Assembly: GCA_050735975.1 (NCBI GenBank)
Contig: JBOHVS010000138.1
Span: forward strand, 1 to 11,620
Direction of reading: 5' to 3'
Length of the DNA stretch: 11,620 bases
DNA from: DATMBL01 sp050735975
Lineage (GTDB): Bacteria > Desulfobacterota > Binatia > UBA9968
Shown here in pieces: positions 1 to 6,886 of this stretch. The notes under the pieces are model-generated. The model saw only the letters and a list, made by a program, of their open reading frames with translations. It made no database searches and was not told the origin of the DNA. The position numbers and the translations under genes are program-made. How positions within the stretch are numbered: position 1 is the first letter of the stretch; each line of letters begins with the position of its first letter.

Positions 1-898
1 CGTGCGCTTTATCCCCAACCAATTCCAACTTTGTGGCATCCAATAAGGTCTTCAAGGCTTCGGAATCCGCTTCGACAATTAGAATGTCGCCGGCCCGCAA
101 GATTTCGTAACTCGATGGGGCCAATAGCCTGCGGTCTTGTCGTACAACGCCGACGACCGTTACATCGCGTTCCGCCGTTTGCTCGAGTTCGCGTAAAAAT
201 TTTCCTGCCACGCTGGAACCCTCAGGAACGCGCACTTCGGCGACATAGTCTTCGATCTGAAAAAGCTCCTCGCGTGAGAGCTGGCCTCTTCTTTTGGGAA
301 TCAGACGCCAGCCGATCAGGGACATATAACAAATCCCGGCCAACGTGACGCCGACTCCCACCGGGGCAAAATCAAACATGCGAAAAGGCGGTAATCCGGT
401 CTGCGTCCGGAAAGAGGAGATGATGATATTCGGAGGCGTGCCGATCAAAGTCGTCATGCCGCCCAGCAATGACCCGAAAGCCAGGGGCATGAGAAGCAAA
501 GACGGTGGATTGCCGCTCTTGCGAGCCATACGGATGGCTATGGGAAGGAGCAGGGCCAAAGCGCCCACGTTATTCATAAATGCGGATAAACTCGCGACGA
601 ATCCGGTTAGCGCGATCACCTGTAAGGTGGGTCGATCCCCGACTCTCAGCACCCAACTCGCCAGCAGATCCACCAGCCCTGAGTTTTGCAGAGCCCGGCC
701 GACCACCAGCACAGCGGCAACGGTAATAACGGCAGCGTGACCAAATCCTGAAAACGCCTTATCCGCAGGGACGATTCCCGAGAGAGTGACCGCGAGAAGA
801 GCCATTAGAGCCACGATGTCGTAGCGCCAGCGCTCGGTGATAAACAAAAGCAACGCCGCCACTAAAACAAGCAAGATGATTATTTGGTGTAAGGTCAT
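1..898 (-). CDS. SLC13/DASS-family anion permease with TrkA-C domain (3' end outside the window)
   Basis: This inner-membrane secondary transporter of the divalent anion:Na+ symporter type is open from ATG 898 to the left edge, giving 298 complete codons of a protein usually near 600 residues. Hydrophobic segments begin at residues 4-20 and 28-44 and continue to about 196. The family's two re-entrant signatures are visible: F-M-N-N-V-G at about 106-111 and I-G-T-P-P-N at 151-156. A soluble segment at about 213-285 (ending in L-R-A-G-D-I-L-I-V-E) matches a TrkA-C/RCK-C domain, a regulatory insert found in SLC13 proteins of the sulfate/unknown-anion branch. A GAGG motif lies 10 nt before the ATG. 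The substrate (sulfate, dicarboxylate or other anion) cannot be decided. The gap of 170 bp to the VOC gene does not prove an operon. The missing half should hold the rest of the RCK-C repeats and the second transmembrane bundle. Confidence 0.88.
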   Translation of the reverse strand, partial: MTLHQIIILLVLVAALLLFITERWRYDIVALMALLAVTLSGIVPADKAFSGFGHAAVITVAAVLVVGRALQNSGLVDLLASWVLRVGDRPTLQVIALTGFVASLSAFMNNVGALALLLPIAIRMARKSGNPPSLLLMPLAFGSLLGGMTTLIGTPPNIIISSFRTQTGLPPFRMFDFAPVGVGVTLAGICYMSLIGWRLIPKRRGQLSREELFQIEDYVAEVRVPEGSSVAGKFLRELEQTAERDVTVVGVVRQDRRLLAPSSYEILRAGDILIVEADSEALKTLLDATKLELVGDKAH

Positions 899-1068
899 TC
901 GGTGTAATCCTCGGCACGACAGGCAGGATGAATAGAAGATGATATTGGCGGCGTTGCGCCGGATCCGTTAGGCGTGGCCGGCTTTCCACAACTCTGAATC
1001 GAGTAAGTCCCAACCCTTCTCACCGAATTGACGATCCGCTCGATGCGGGACTTTGCGAATGAGAGGGG

Positions 1069-1467
1069 CTACGCCTCAGGCGCGCCTACCCAGCCGGCGC
1101 TGGACACGTCGATCACTTGGTCGTCGGGGCCGGTGCACTTGATCTCGTAATAGGATTGCGGGTGCGAAGGATCGGTGGGACTGATTTGAGTCTTGTCGGT
1201 AGAAGATTTTCCGCCGAGGTCGTTAATCTTGGCGACCGTGGCATCGACATCCTCTACTTGGAAGCCCACATGGTCGACGCCGAGCCTGAGAGGCTCGCCG
1301 CCGGTTCCGGGTTGAAACTTTAGTACGGCGATGTTGAGATGGCCGTCGGTGAGATATATCCCGTTCTGGCCCAAACCGACTTGCTTGAGACCGAAAGCCT
1401 CTTTGTAGAAGGCTGCGGTTTTTTCGACGTCGCGGGTTCGAATTGCGATGTGCTTGATTCTCGCCAT
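1069..1467 (-). CDS. VOC/glyoxalase-fold protein
   Basis: A 132-residue protein of the vicinal oxygen chelate superfamily (glyoxalase/bleomycin resistance/dioxygenase fold). It shows two beta-alpha-beta-beta-beta modules: residues 4-50 open with I-K-H-I-A-I-R and residues 63-125 open with G-V-D-H-V-G-F. Likely metal ligands are H6, H66 and E108 (Y-Y-E-I), the usual positions in the fold. The family includes glyoxalase I, methylmalonyl-CoA epimerase, ring-cleavage dioxygenases and resistance proteins. At this length it is a single-domain member, probably dimeric and cytoplasmic, and the reaction cannot be assigned. A strong ribosome site (GGGAGG, about 8 nt before the ATG) supports the start at 1467. 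It lies 43 bp downstream of the small membrane protein and could be the last cistron of that run, but nothing links it functionally to the actin genes. Confidence 0.85.
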   Translation of the reverse strand: MARIKHIAIRTRDVEKTAAFYKEAFGLKQVGLGQNGIYLTDGHLNIAVLKFQPGTGGEPLRLGVDHVGFQVEDVDATVAKINDLGGKSSTDKTQISPTDPSHPQSYYEIKCTGPDDQVIDVSSAGWVGAPEA

Positions 1468-1510
1468 TATTTCCGCCCTCCCGTCACAACCTTAATCTCA
1501 GCGGTTGGCT

Positions 1511-1870
1511 TCATGGCAATTGCTTCCCGCTCCGGTCAGACTCGCCGGTTTCTCGAGCGCCGGGTTCTTTGTCTTCTTTGTTACCGTTCGAATCGTCATG
1601 CACCTGGCCCAAGACTCTCTCGGTCAGACTCAGCAATCGGCGCAGCGACCTATTGAGCTCCCCGCGAATAGCTTCAGCGGTCTGGAAAATTTCGCGCCGG
1701 ATGTCCCGCTCGTGCTGCTGTTTGATGCCGACGAGAATGCGCTCCCGCGCGTTCACCAACTCTGCGCGGCGTTTCTTCTTGCCCCTCAGCCGGGGCAACA
1801 GAGCTGTAGTGAGCGATCCGACCACGATGCCTGCTATAAAGGCAAGAATCCAAGAGATCAGAGTCGCCAT
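1511..1870 (-). CDS. Small single-span membrane protein with coiled-coil tail
   Basis: A 119-residue protein that I do not recognise. Residues 3-24 form one hydrophobic segment (I-S-W-I-L-A-F-I-A-G-I-V-V-G). It is followed by a strongly basic patch (R-L-R-G-K-K-K-R-R, 27-35), which predicts a cytoplasmic C-terminus, and then a charged helical stretch at about 36-88 compatible with a coiled coil. The last 30 residues are polar, rich in D, E, G, K and S, and probably disordered. The frame stays open upstream to 2023, but ATG 1870 has an AAGGAAG ribosome site 7 nt before it and begins right at the membrane segment, and the longer frame would run into the actin gene. The gene starts 79 bp after the MamK-like actin gene on the same strand. 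A role as a membrane tether or regulator of the filament is inference from position and architecture only. Confidence 0.75.
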   Translation of the reverse strand: MATLISWILAFIAGIVVGSLTTALLPRLRGKKKRRAELVNARERILVGIKQQHERDIRREIFQTAEAIRGELNRSLRRLLSLTERVLGQVHDDSNGNKEDKEPGARETGESDRSGKQLP

Positions 1871-1877
1871 GTTAATG

Positions 1878-1884
1878 CTTCCTT
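1878..1884 (-). promoter_or_regulatory. Ribosome binding site deciding the start at 1870
   Basis: On the minus strand AAGGAAG lies 7 nt upstream of ATG 1870. It favours this start over in-frame upstream codons that reach into the actin gene. Confidence 0.6.
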
Positions 1885-1949
1885 GGTTCGGCCTGATAGG
1901 CCATGACAAACAATAGAACGCGCGAGCGCCGAACGATGGCAAGCTGCTG

Positions 1950-2981
1950 TTACGCTGAAAGTTTTTCCCAATCTGAATTGGACGCGTCGCGCGCAATCGC
2001 GAGTCCTCCATCCGACCCCGCAAAAATGGGATCCTTGGTCACGGTCACTCTACCGCCGCCCAATTCCAGCAAGGCTTTTTCCAGCGCATCGGTGAAGCCG
2101 GAAATGAGCGAGCTCCCGCCCGCCAGAATGATATTGTTGCGTACTTTTTCCTGATACTCAGGCTCAACGCGGCTGAGGAGATCGAGCATGGTCTCGCAGA
2201 CGGGAGGCAAGATGCTCTCGCAAGCGGCGCGCATTTCAGTGGTAATATCCAACTCGGCCGCCTTGCCTTTAGTCGGCACATTTACGGCGACCCGAGTTTT
2301 AGGCTCGCCGACGAAGCTCCATCTTTCCTTCCATTCACGGATCATATGAATCGAAAACTGAGCGTCCGGATGGCGCTCCCGAAGGAGCTTTGCGAGCTGT
2401 TCGTCAATCCAATCGCCGGCGTTGTGCAACGTCCTCTGATCGTCTTCGGTGGGGTAGCGGCCCTGCATTACGCAGAAGTCAGCGGTGCCGGCGCCGATAT
2501 CGACGACCATCGCGTGCAGCAGCGCTTCCAATCCATAGGCGACCGCGAAGGGCTCGGATACCAGCATCACGCTGTCGGCGATCCCGCCCATGGCGCTGCG
2601 CAGCCTTTGTTTGCTGACGCGAAATGCCTCAGCCGGAACGCCGACGACGGCCCGCACCTTCGATCGGTTCTTGGCCTTTTGCTTCATGCCGATAAGCGAG
2701 ATCAAGTGCCGCAGTAACTCCTGGACCGCCTCTTCGTCTTTTTCCGATCCGTCCTTAATGACGCCATGCTCCAGCGGGCGGCGCAGATCGAGCATTGAGC
2801 GATTGTCCAGCGCCTCGCGACCAACGAGGACCGGCTTCTTAACCAATTTGCGGGCCACCATGTCGACGGGCCATCCCACATAGCTGTCCACGACATGACG
2901 CTCGCCGTTAGACGCGGAAATTGAGCTTCGAGAGGTGCCGAGGTCTATCCCCACGCAAAGAATTTCATTCGTTTCTTCCAT
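1950..2981 (-). CDS. MamK-like bacterial actin (actin/HSP70-fold filament ATPase)
   Basis: A 343-residue actin-superfamily protein with the complete nucleotide pocket: phosphate-1 loop G-I-D-L-G-T-S at 11-17, connect-1 V-V-G-V-P-A at 112-117, catalytic-region E143 in V-S-E-P-F-A-V-A-Y-G, phosphate-2 D161-I-G-A-G-T-A-D, and adenosine motif L-A-G-G-S-S-L-I-S-G-F at 286-296. Length and segments such as Y-V-G-W-P-V-D, V-L-V-G-R-E-A, R-P-L-E-H-G-V and K-D-P-I-F-A-G resemble, from memory, magnetosome filament protein MamK (about 347 residues) more than MreB, ParM or FtsA. MamK polymerises in an ATP-dependent manner and organises magnetosome chains, but related proteins occur in non-magnetotactic bacteria with unknown roles. 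An AAGG ribosome site lies inside the end of the amidase gene, 3 bp upstream, so translation is probably coupled to it. The substrate or cargo of the filament is unknown. Family assignment to actin is sure; MamK-type is likely. Confidence 0.9.
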   Translation of the reverse strand: MEETNEILCVGIDLGTSRSSISASNGERHVVDSYVGWPVDMVARKLVKKPVLVGREALDNRSMLDLRRPLEHGVIKDGSEKDEEAVQELLRHLISLIGMKQKAKNRSKVRAVVGVPAEAFRVSKQRLRSAMGGIADSVMLVSEPFAVAYGLEALLHAMVVDIGAGTADFCVMQGRYPTEDDQRTLHNAGDWIDEQLAKLLRERHPDAQFSIHMIREWKERWSFVGEPKTRVAVNVPTKGKAAELDITTEMRAACESILPPVCETMLDLLSRVEPEYQEKVRNNIILAGGSSLISGFTDALEKALLELGGGRVTVTKDPIFAGSDGGLAIARDASNSDWEKLSA

Positions 2982-2984
2982 AAC

Positions 2985-3995
2985 TTAACTGCCTTTCTTG
3001 GCGGAGCCGTTGAGGCCGTTCGCGTAGCTCCGAATGCCCTTCAGAAGGGCCGACGCGATCTTTTCCCGGTAATCGCCGTTTGTCAATAACCTGACTTCAT
3101 CCTCGTTCGAAAGACACGAGACTTCGGCGAGTATCGCCGGCATCTGGGTGCCGATGAGCACGACGAACGGCGCCGTCTTAACTCCGCGATTGTGTATATT
3201 GGGATTGATTTCTCTTAGCGCATAATACAGCTCGGTGTGAATAGTTTCCGCGAGCCTCCGCGACTCATCCCGCCGAGTATGGATATAGACCTTTTCCAAT
3301 AGCTGGCGATAGTCCGACAAGGAATAGCCGGATTCCTGGTTCTCCATGCTGACGAGCTTTATCACCGCCGGGTCCTCGGTCGGCCCGACGAAGTACGTCT
3401 CCAGCGGGCGAATCTGACGCGGCTCCATCCAGTTGACATGAATCGAAACAAAAAGGTCGGCGTTGTTGGAGTTAGCGAAGGCCACTCGTTTCTGCAGCGA
3501 CATGGTTTGGTCCGTCTGCCGCGTAAGCACCGCCTGGAAGGAGGTTTCTTCCATCAGACGCCTCAACCGCAGTGCAATGTCCAACGTAATCTCTTTTTCG
3601 GAGATGCCTGACTCGGAAATGGCACCGGTGTGACCGCCTCCATGGCCGGCATCAATGACAATTTTCTTAACCGAGAGTGGAAATACGGCGCGGTTCAGAG
3701 GTCGCGGCGCTTCGTGAGGAATGTCCGGCTCAGGCGCCCGAGTCTCAATATGGGACGACGGTTCCGGCCGTTCCAACCCGGAGCTGTCCGGCGCAGTGGT
3801 TTGGCCTGTAGAGACAACCTGTGAAGGGGCGAAAATGTAAGCCATGCCGGCAATCACAAAACAGCCCCATAGCCATAGGGGAAAAATGGCTTTTCGCGCC
3901 GGATAGAATCTCGGCTTGACGCGACGCTCCCCTCCGATGTTGTCTTGAACAACCTCGCGAAGGAGTCGCAGTTTGGTCTCTTCCACGCGCTCCAT
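2985..3995 (-). CDS. Membrane-anchored N-acetylmuramoyl-L-alanine amidase (Amidase_3)
   Basis: This zinc amidase cleaves the bond between N-acetylmuramic acid and L-alanine in peptidoglycan. ATG 3995 gives 336 residues; a TTG at 4034 would add 13. Numbered from the TTG, there is a basic N-terminal tail to about 49, one membrane segment at about 50-69 (I-F-P-L-W-L-W-G-C-F-V-I-A-G-M), a proline-rich linker at about 78-113, and the Amidase_3 domain from about 122 to 338. The expected zinc and catalytic residues are present: H131 in D-A-G-H-G-G, E146 in S-E-K-E, H199 in S-I-H-V-N, and E304 in A-E-V-S-C-L-S-N. Unlike AmiB/AmiC it lacks a cleavable signal peptide and AMIN domain; the uncleaved anchor leaves about 36-49 residues in the cytoplasm. 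The next gene, a MamK-like actin, begins 3 bp after the stop, which links wall cleavage to a cytoskeletal element. Confidence 0.9.
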   Translation of the reverse strand: MERVEETKLRLLREVVQDNIGGERRVKPRFYPARKAIFPLWLWGCFVIAGMAYIFAPSQVVSTGQTTAPDSSGLERPEPSSHIETRAPEPDIPHEAPRPLNRAVFPLSVKKIVIDAGHGGGHTGAISESGISEKEITLDIALRLRRLMEETSFQAVLTRQTDQTMSLQKRVAFANSNNADLFVSIHVNWMEPRQIRPLETYFVGPTEDPAVIKLVSMENQESGYSLSDYRQLLEKVYIHTRRDESRRLAETIHTELYYALREINPNIHNRGVKTAPFVVLIGTQMPAILAEVSCLSNEDEVRLLTNGDYREKIASALLKGIRSYANGLNGSAKKGS

Positions 3996-4073
3996 TGACG
4001 GTCTCTGCCTCGTGTTTCCGAACGATATCGCCAATTTAATGAATCATGTCAACCCCAACCTCTTAACGGCGCC

Positions 4074-4102
4074 AGTATAATGCAAGAGAGAAAAAATTTC
4101 AG
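4074..4102 (-). promoter_or_regulatory. Possible sigma-70 promoter of the amidase-actin operon
   Basis: On the minus strand CTGAAA (4102-4097, 4 of 6 to the -35 consensus) is followed after 17 nt by TATACT (4079-4074, 5 of 6 to the -10 consensus). It sits about 40-80 nt upstream of the candidate starts 4034 and 3995. This is a by-eye match only. Confidence 0.35.
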
Positions 4103-4306
4103 GCGTAAAAACAGGCTGTTGAAAAATTCGATCTAGCCTGCCCCGAGCAGGGCCGAAGGGTTGCGCTTCACCGCCTCGCTTCAACGTACCAACTCGCAAA
4201 GCGCAAGGAGCTAACCCGGATTATTCATGGGTAAAGTAAAGCCGCGACCTCAGTTCGCCGCGCTTTTGAATGGTTATCTATTTTACTCATAAGCTACCGC
4301 GTTCGC
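4103..4306. other. Non-coding gap between binding-protein gene and amidase operon
   Basis: I see no credible gene here. The stretch begins with an A/T-rich segment containing GGCTGTTGAAAAA, a type of short sequence often dispersed in environmental genomes. It ends with an imperfect inverted repeat. No clear rho-independent terminator with a T-run is visible for the binding-protein gene that ends at 4307. Confidence 0.4.
4227..4290. repeat. Imperfect inverted repeat
   Basis: ATGGGTAAAGTA at 4227-4238 pairs with TATTTTACTCAT at 4279-4290, 10 of 12 positions, with a 40-nt GC-rich interior. It lies just downstream of the binding-protein stop on the minus strand. Function is unknown; it could be a small dispersed repeat or an mRNA 3' structure. 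Confidence 0.35.
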
Positions 4307-5305
4307 TTAAGGACCCACCGTCGCCAGCGCCTTTTTATAGAAGCGGTCATCGACGTATTTCTCCGGTGTGGGCACCGGCGGCTTCATCAGTCCCGCGGTC
4401 TCGCGCAGTTGCAGAATCGTGCGGATTCCTTCCAGATCGATTCGGCTCCGGGCAGTCAGGCCGAATCTCGGGCTGATGCTCTCGTCATACATTTCTTCGG
4501 CCCTGGCTCTGTTGTTTCGATTCTCAGGAATAAGGATCTTAATCGCCTCGTCTTTGTTATTGGGATCCTGAACCCAGTCGGCGGCGCGAATCGCCGCGCG
4601 GATGAAGCGCGTGAGTAGGTCCTCATTGGCGGCGGCCCACTCCCGCCGGGTGGCGCCAAGACCTCGGGCATAGTGTTGCACGTGGTCTTCGGCGCGCGCC
4701 AGAACCTTGAAGCCGCGTTTCTTGATATCGTCGTCGTGCAGGCTCATCATAGCTCCAGACGCCTCGCCGCGGCTCATCGCCTCCGCCCGGTTTTGCGTAT
4801 TGCCGAAGGCCTTAAAGGTGTAATCACGGTTAAGCTCCAGGCCGTTCTTCTTGAGAATGTAGACTCCGACGATTGCGTAACCCGTGGTGGGCGCATCCAC
4901 GGCCAACACCTTACCCTTGAGATCGCCGTACCCGTTGATGTCGCCGGTCACAACCAGCTTCTGGTTGACTCCCTGGCTGCCGCCCATAAAAATAACGAAG
5001 TCATTTTTATGGGGGTCTTCGCCTTGGCCTTCGGCCCATGCGATAACGTTGTCGGCGTTATTAAGGATGATGTCGTACTTGCCGCTGATCAGGTTCCGCA
5101 GAAGAGCAGGCGAGTTGGTGACCGTGTTGATCTGTGCTCGGATGTTTTCCGCTTTGAGAAAGCCTTTCGCTTCCGCCGCTATGATCGCAGCGTCTTGGTT
5201 GAACAATCCAATTTGAATGACATCTTCAGCCATAGCTCTGTTCGGCGGCAGCGGCAGAGAAGCCGCCAGCCATACCTCCTTTGATCCTAAAACGGCTTCG
5301 CTCAC
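4307..5305 (-). CDS. NMT1/NitT-type ABC transporter substrate-binding protein
   Basis: A 332-residue protein of the NMT1/SsuA-like periplasmic binding family, which delivers small organic ligands to NitT/TauT-type permeases. Typical features are I-Q-I-G-L-F at the first strand, a helix with A-K-G-F-L-K-A-E-N-I, the segment L-L-R-N-L-I-S-G-K-Y-D-I-I-L-N-N-A-D-N, the hinge L-K-G-K-V-L-A-V-D-A-P-T-T-G-Y-A, and the C-terminal P-E-K-Y-V-D-D-R-F-Y-K-K-A. The GTG start at 5305 overlaps the ubiD TGA by 4 bases, so the two are probably co-translated. The N-terminus is odd: before the likely cleavage site A-M-A|E-D there is no basic n-region and only a short hydrophobic stretch, and the best ribosome site points to an out-of-frame ATG at 5273. 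The matching permease and ATPase genes start at 8111 and 8993 on the other strand. Ligand is unknown, perhaps the acid handled by the neighbouring decarboxylase. Confidence 0.85.
   Translation of the reverse strand: MSEAVLGSKEVWLAASLPLPPNRAMAEDVIQIGLFNQDAAIIAAEAKGFLKAENIRAQINTVTNSPALLRNLISGKYDIILNNADNVIAWAEGQGEDPHKNDFVIFMGGSQGVNQKLVVTGDINGYGDLKGKVLAVDAPTTGYAIVGVYILKKNGLELNRDYTFKAFGNTQNRAEAMSRGEASGAMMSLHDDDIKKRGFKVLARAEDHVQHYARGLGATRREWAAANEDLLTRFIRAAIRAADWVQDPNNKDEAIKILIPENRNNRARAEEMYDESISPRFGLTARSRIDLEGIRTILQLRETAGLMKPPVPTPEKYVDDRFYKKALATVGP
5275..5282 (-). promoter_or_regulatory. Strong Shine-Dalgarno motif followed by an out-of-frame ATG
   Basis: AAAGGAGG on the minus strand lies 1 nt before ATG 5273, which opens only a 15-codon frame ending in TGA. 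Relative to the binding-protein frame that ATG is out of phase. The in-frame starts are GTG 5305 (upstream of the motif) and ATG 5233 (about 40 nt after it). The motif may be a relic of the original start of the binding-protein gene. Confidence 0.4.
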
Positions 5306-6672
5306 TTCGCGAACTTCGGCAGGAAGTTCTCCAAGCGAATTCGTTTCATAACCTCTTCAGGCACCCGAAGCTCAGGCGGAAAGCCGTTCAGAGGTTTGGT
5401 TGCGTCCAGGCCCATCTTGGCGTTTACCCCGCCCGGTCCCGCGGAAGGATCGAGCTCGCTGCCTTGGGCGTTGGGAATCACCACCAGCCCGCGATCGGCC
5501 TGAAATCGGTTTGCGACCGCCCAGAGCACCCGTTCTTCGTCGAATACATCGATGTCGTCATCCACTACGATCACGTGTTTGAGCAGCATGTCGGCGGCGA
5601 ATGCGGCGCAGATCGCGTTCTTCGCCTGGCCCGGCGCGCGCTTTGATATAGAGATATAGACGTGGAAACGACAAGTGCCCGATACCGGCATACAAACGCC
5701 CTTTACCGTCGGCACGGTCTGGCGCACGGCTCTGAGCAGGGCGGCCTCCCGCGGCACCGCGCCCATGAGCTTATGCTCGGTATAGCCCGCATGGATGTCC
5801 TGGAAGATATAGTTCTTACGGCAGGTAATCGCGGTCACTTCAATGACCTGGCGCTCGCCGGATTCAACCGCGTGGCCGGTGAATTCCCCGAACGGCCCTT
5901 CGATGCGCCGCACATGAGGGAGGATTCTTCCTTCGATAATCAGCTCGGCGTCGGCGGGAATCAGAATAGGGACCGTCTTCGCCAACGCCAGCCGCAAAGG
6001 CTCCTTCATCATGCCGCCGATAACGGCATACTCGTCGTCCGTCGAAGGCGTGAAGGCCTGCGCGCCGAGTGAAAACAGCGGATGAACCCCGATGACGACG
6101 GCGACCGGAAGCGGCTTGCTCCGGCGTTCCATTTTGTTGTGCAAGGTCCAGAGATGCCGTCCGATGGCCATGAAGATTCTGAGCTCCCGCTTTCCCGCCA
6201 TCATAAGCCGGTTGTAGCTCGTGTTTCTGACTCCGGTGTCCTGGTCGGCGGCGACGACGATGCCCGCCGTGATATAAGGCGCCGCGTTGACATCGTAGTG
6301 AGTGAGCATGGGGATCTGGCCGAGGTCGACTTCGTCGCCGAGCTTAACCACTTCGTGGACGGGCGCATTGCTTATTTCCACCGGAGCAATCGGCTTGCCC
6401 TGACGCTCGCTAAATGTCTCCGCCAAATCTCGAGGATCGCATTCGAGCGCCGTCGCCATCAGGCGGCGGCTCGCCTGAGCGTTGATGACGACCGGCGCGC
6501 GGCCGCCTTCGACATTCTCAAAGTACAGCAGCGGAAACTGTTTCGTTTTTTCTAAATGCGTCAGGATCGCGGAAATCTCATAGCGAGGGGACGCGGGTCT
6601 AGTGACGCGCGCCACTTCTTGTGGTGACTTTGCTTCGAGCTCGGCGATGAAGCCGCGTAGATCCTTGGCCAT
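5302..6672 (-). CDS. UbiD-family prenylated-FMN decarboxylase
   Basis: A 456-residue member of the UbiD/Fdc superfamily, which reversibly decarboxylates aromatic or alpha,beta-unsaturated acids using prenylated FMN made by a UbiX partner. The prFMN/metal-binding segment is at 150-155 (N-T-S-Y-N-R). The catalytic pair E258 and E263 lies in R-I-E-G-P-F-G-E-F-T-G-H, spaced five residues apart as in the characterised fungal Fdc1. The late motif V-V-D-D-D-I-D-V-F-D is at 369-378. Length is close to the usual 450-500 residues and no key residue seems missing. A GGGAGG ribosome site 9-10 nt upstream supports ATG 6672. The gene lies between an amidohydrolase and a binding protein, which suggests action on an imported organic acid. 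It is unlikely to be the ubiquinone enzyme because no ubi neighbours are present. No UbiX gene is in the window. Confidence 0.9.
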   Translation of the reverse strand: MAKDLRGFIAELEAKSPQEVARVTRPASPRYEISAILTHLEKTKQFPLLYFENVEGGRAPVVINAQASRRLMATALECDPRDLAETFSERQGKPIAPVEISNAPVHEVVKLGDEVDLGQIPMLTHYDVNAAPYITAGIVVAADQDTGVRNTSYNRLMMAGKRELRIFMAIGRHLWTLHNKMERRSKPLPVAVVIGVHPLFSLGAQAFTPSTDDEYAVIGGMMKEPLRLALAKTVPILIPADAELIIEGRILPHVRRIEGPFGEFTGHAVESGERQVIEVTAITCRKNYIFQDIHAGYTEHKLMGAVPREAALLRAVRQTVPTVKGVCMPVSGTCRFHVYISISKRAPGQAKNAICAAFAADMLLKHVIVVDDDIDVFDEERVLWAVANRFQADRGLVVIPNAQGSELDPSAGPGGVNAKMGLDATKPLNGFPPELRVPEEVMKRIRLENFLPKFAK

Positions 6673-6741
6673 GGAATAGGACCTCCCTAAAATCTCGTTT
6701 CCCGAGCGCAGCAGTAGCCGACCTAAGGAAAAACGACTTTT

Positions 6742-6839
6742 ACCACGGAGGACACGAAGAGCACGAAGGAAGAAAAGATTTCTTTTAGATTGGATACCGC
6801 CGGTTCTCGAGCCTTCGTGTCCTTCGCGACCTTCGTGGT
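6742..6839. repeat. Long imperfect palindromic element in the amidohydrolase-ubiD gap
   Basis: Arms 6742-6769 and 6812-6839 (28 nt each) are complementary at 23 of 28 positions, with a 42-nt interior. Each arm is itself built of CACGAAGG-like units (GGACACGAAG, GCACGAAGG), a pattern seen as a dispersed repeat in many environmental genomes. It sits 47 bp after the amidohydrolase stop and 69 bp before the ubiD start. It could end or stabilise the amidohydrolase transcript, or simply be a mobile palindromic repeat. Confidence 0.7.
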
Positions 6840-6886
6840 GAGAAAGTCTCTCGTCGAATCACGCCTATCTGGACGAAGCAAGGGGC

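Noticed and set aside
1871..2023. N-terminal extension of the small membrane protein up to 2023
   Set aside because: It overlaps the 3' end of the actin gene, has no hydrophobic or conserved character, and a good ribosome site sits before ATG 1870.
4673..5284. Long plus-strand open frame (203 codons) opposite the binding-protein gene
   Set aside because: It is antisense to a clearly recognisable binding-protein gene and shows no family motif, so it is a shadow frame.
5662..6555. Plus-strand open frames of 136 and 157 codons opposite ubiD
   Set aside because: Antisense shadows of a strongly conserved UbiD reading frame; histidine- and arginine-rich composition with no domain.
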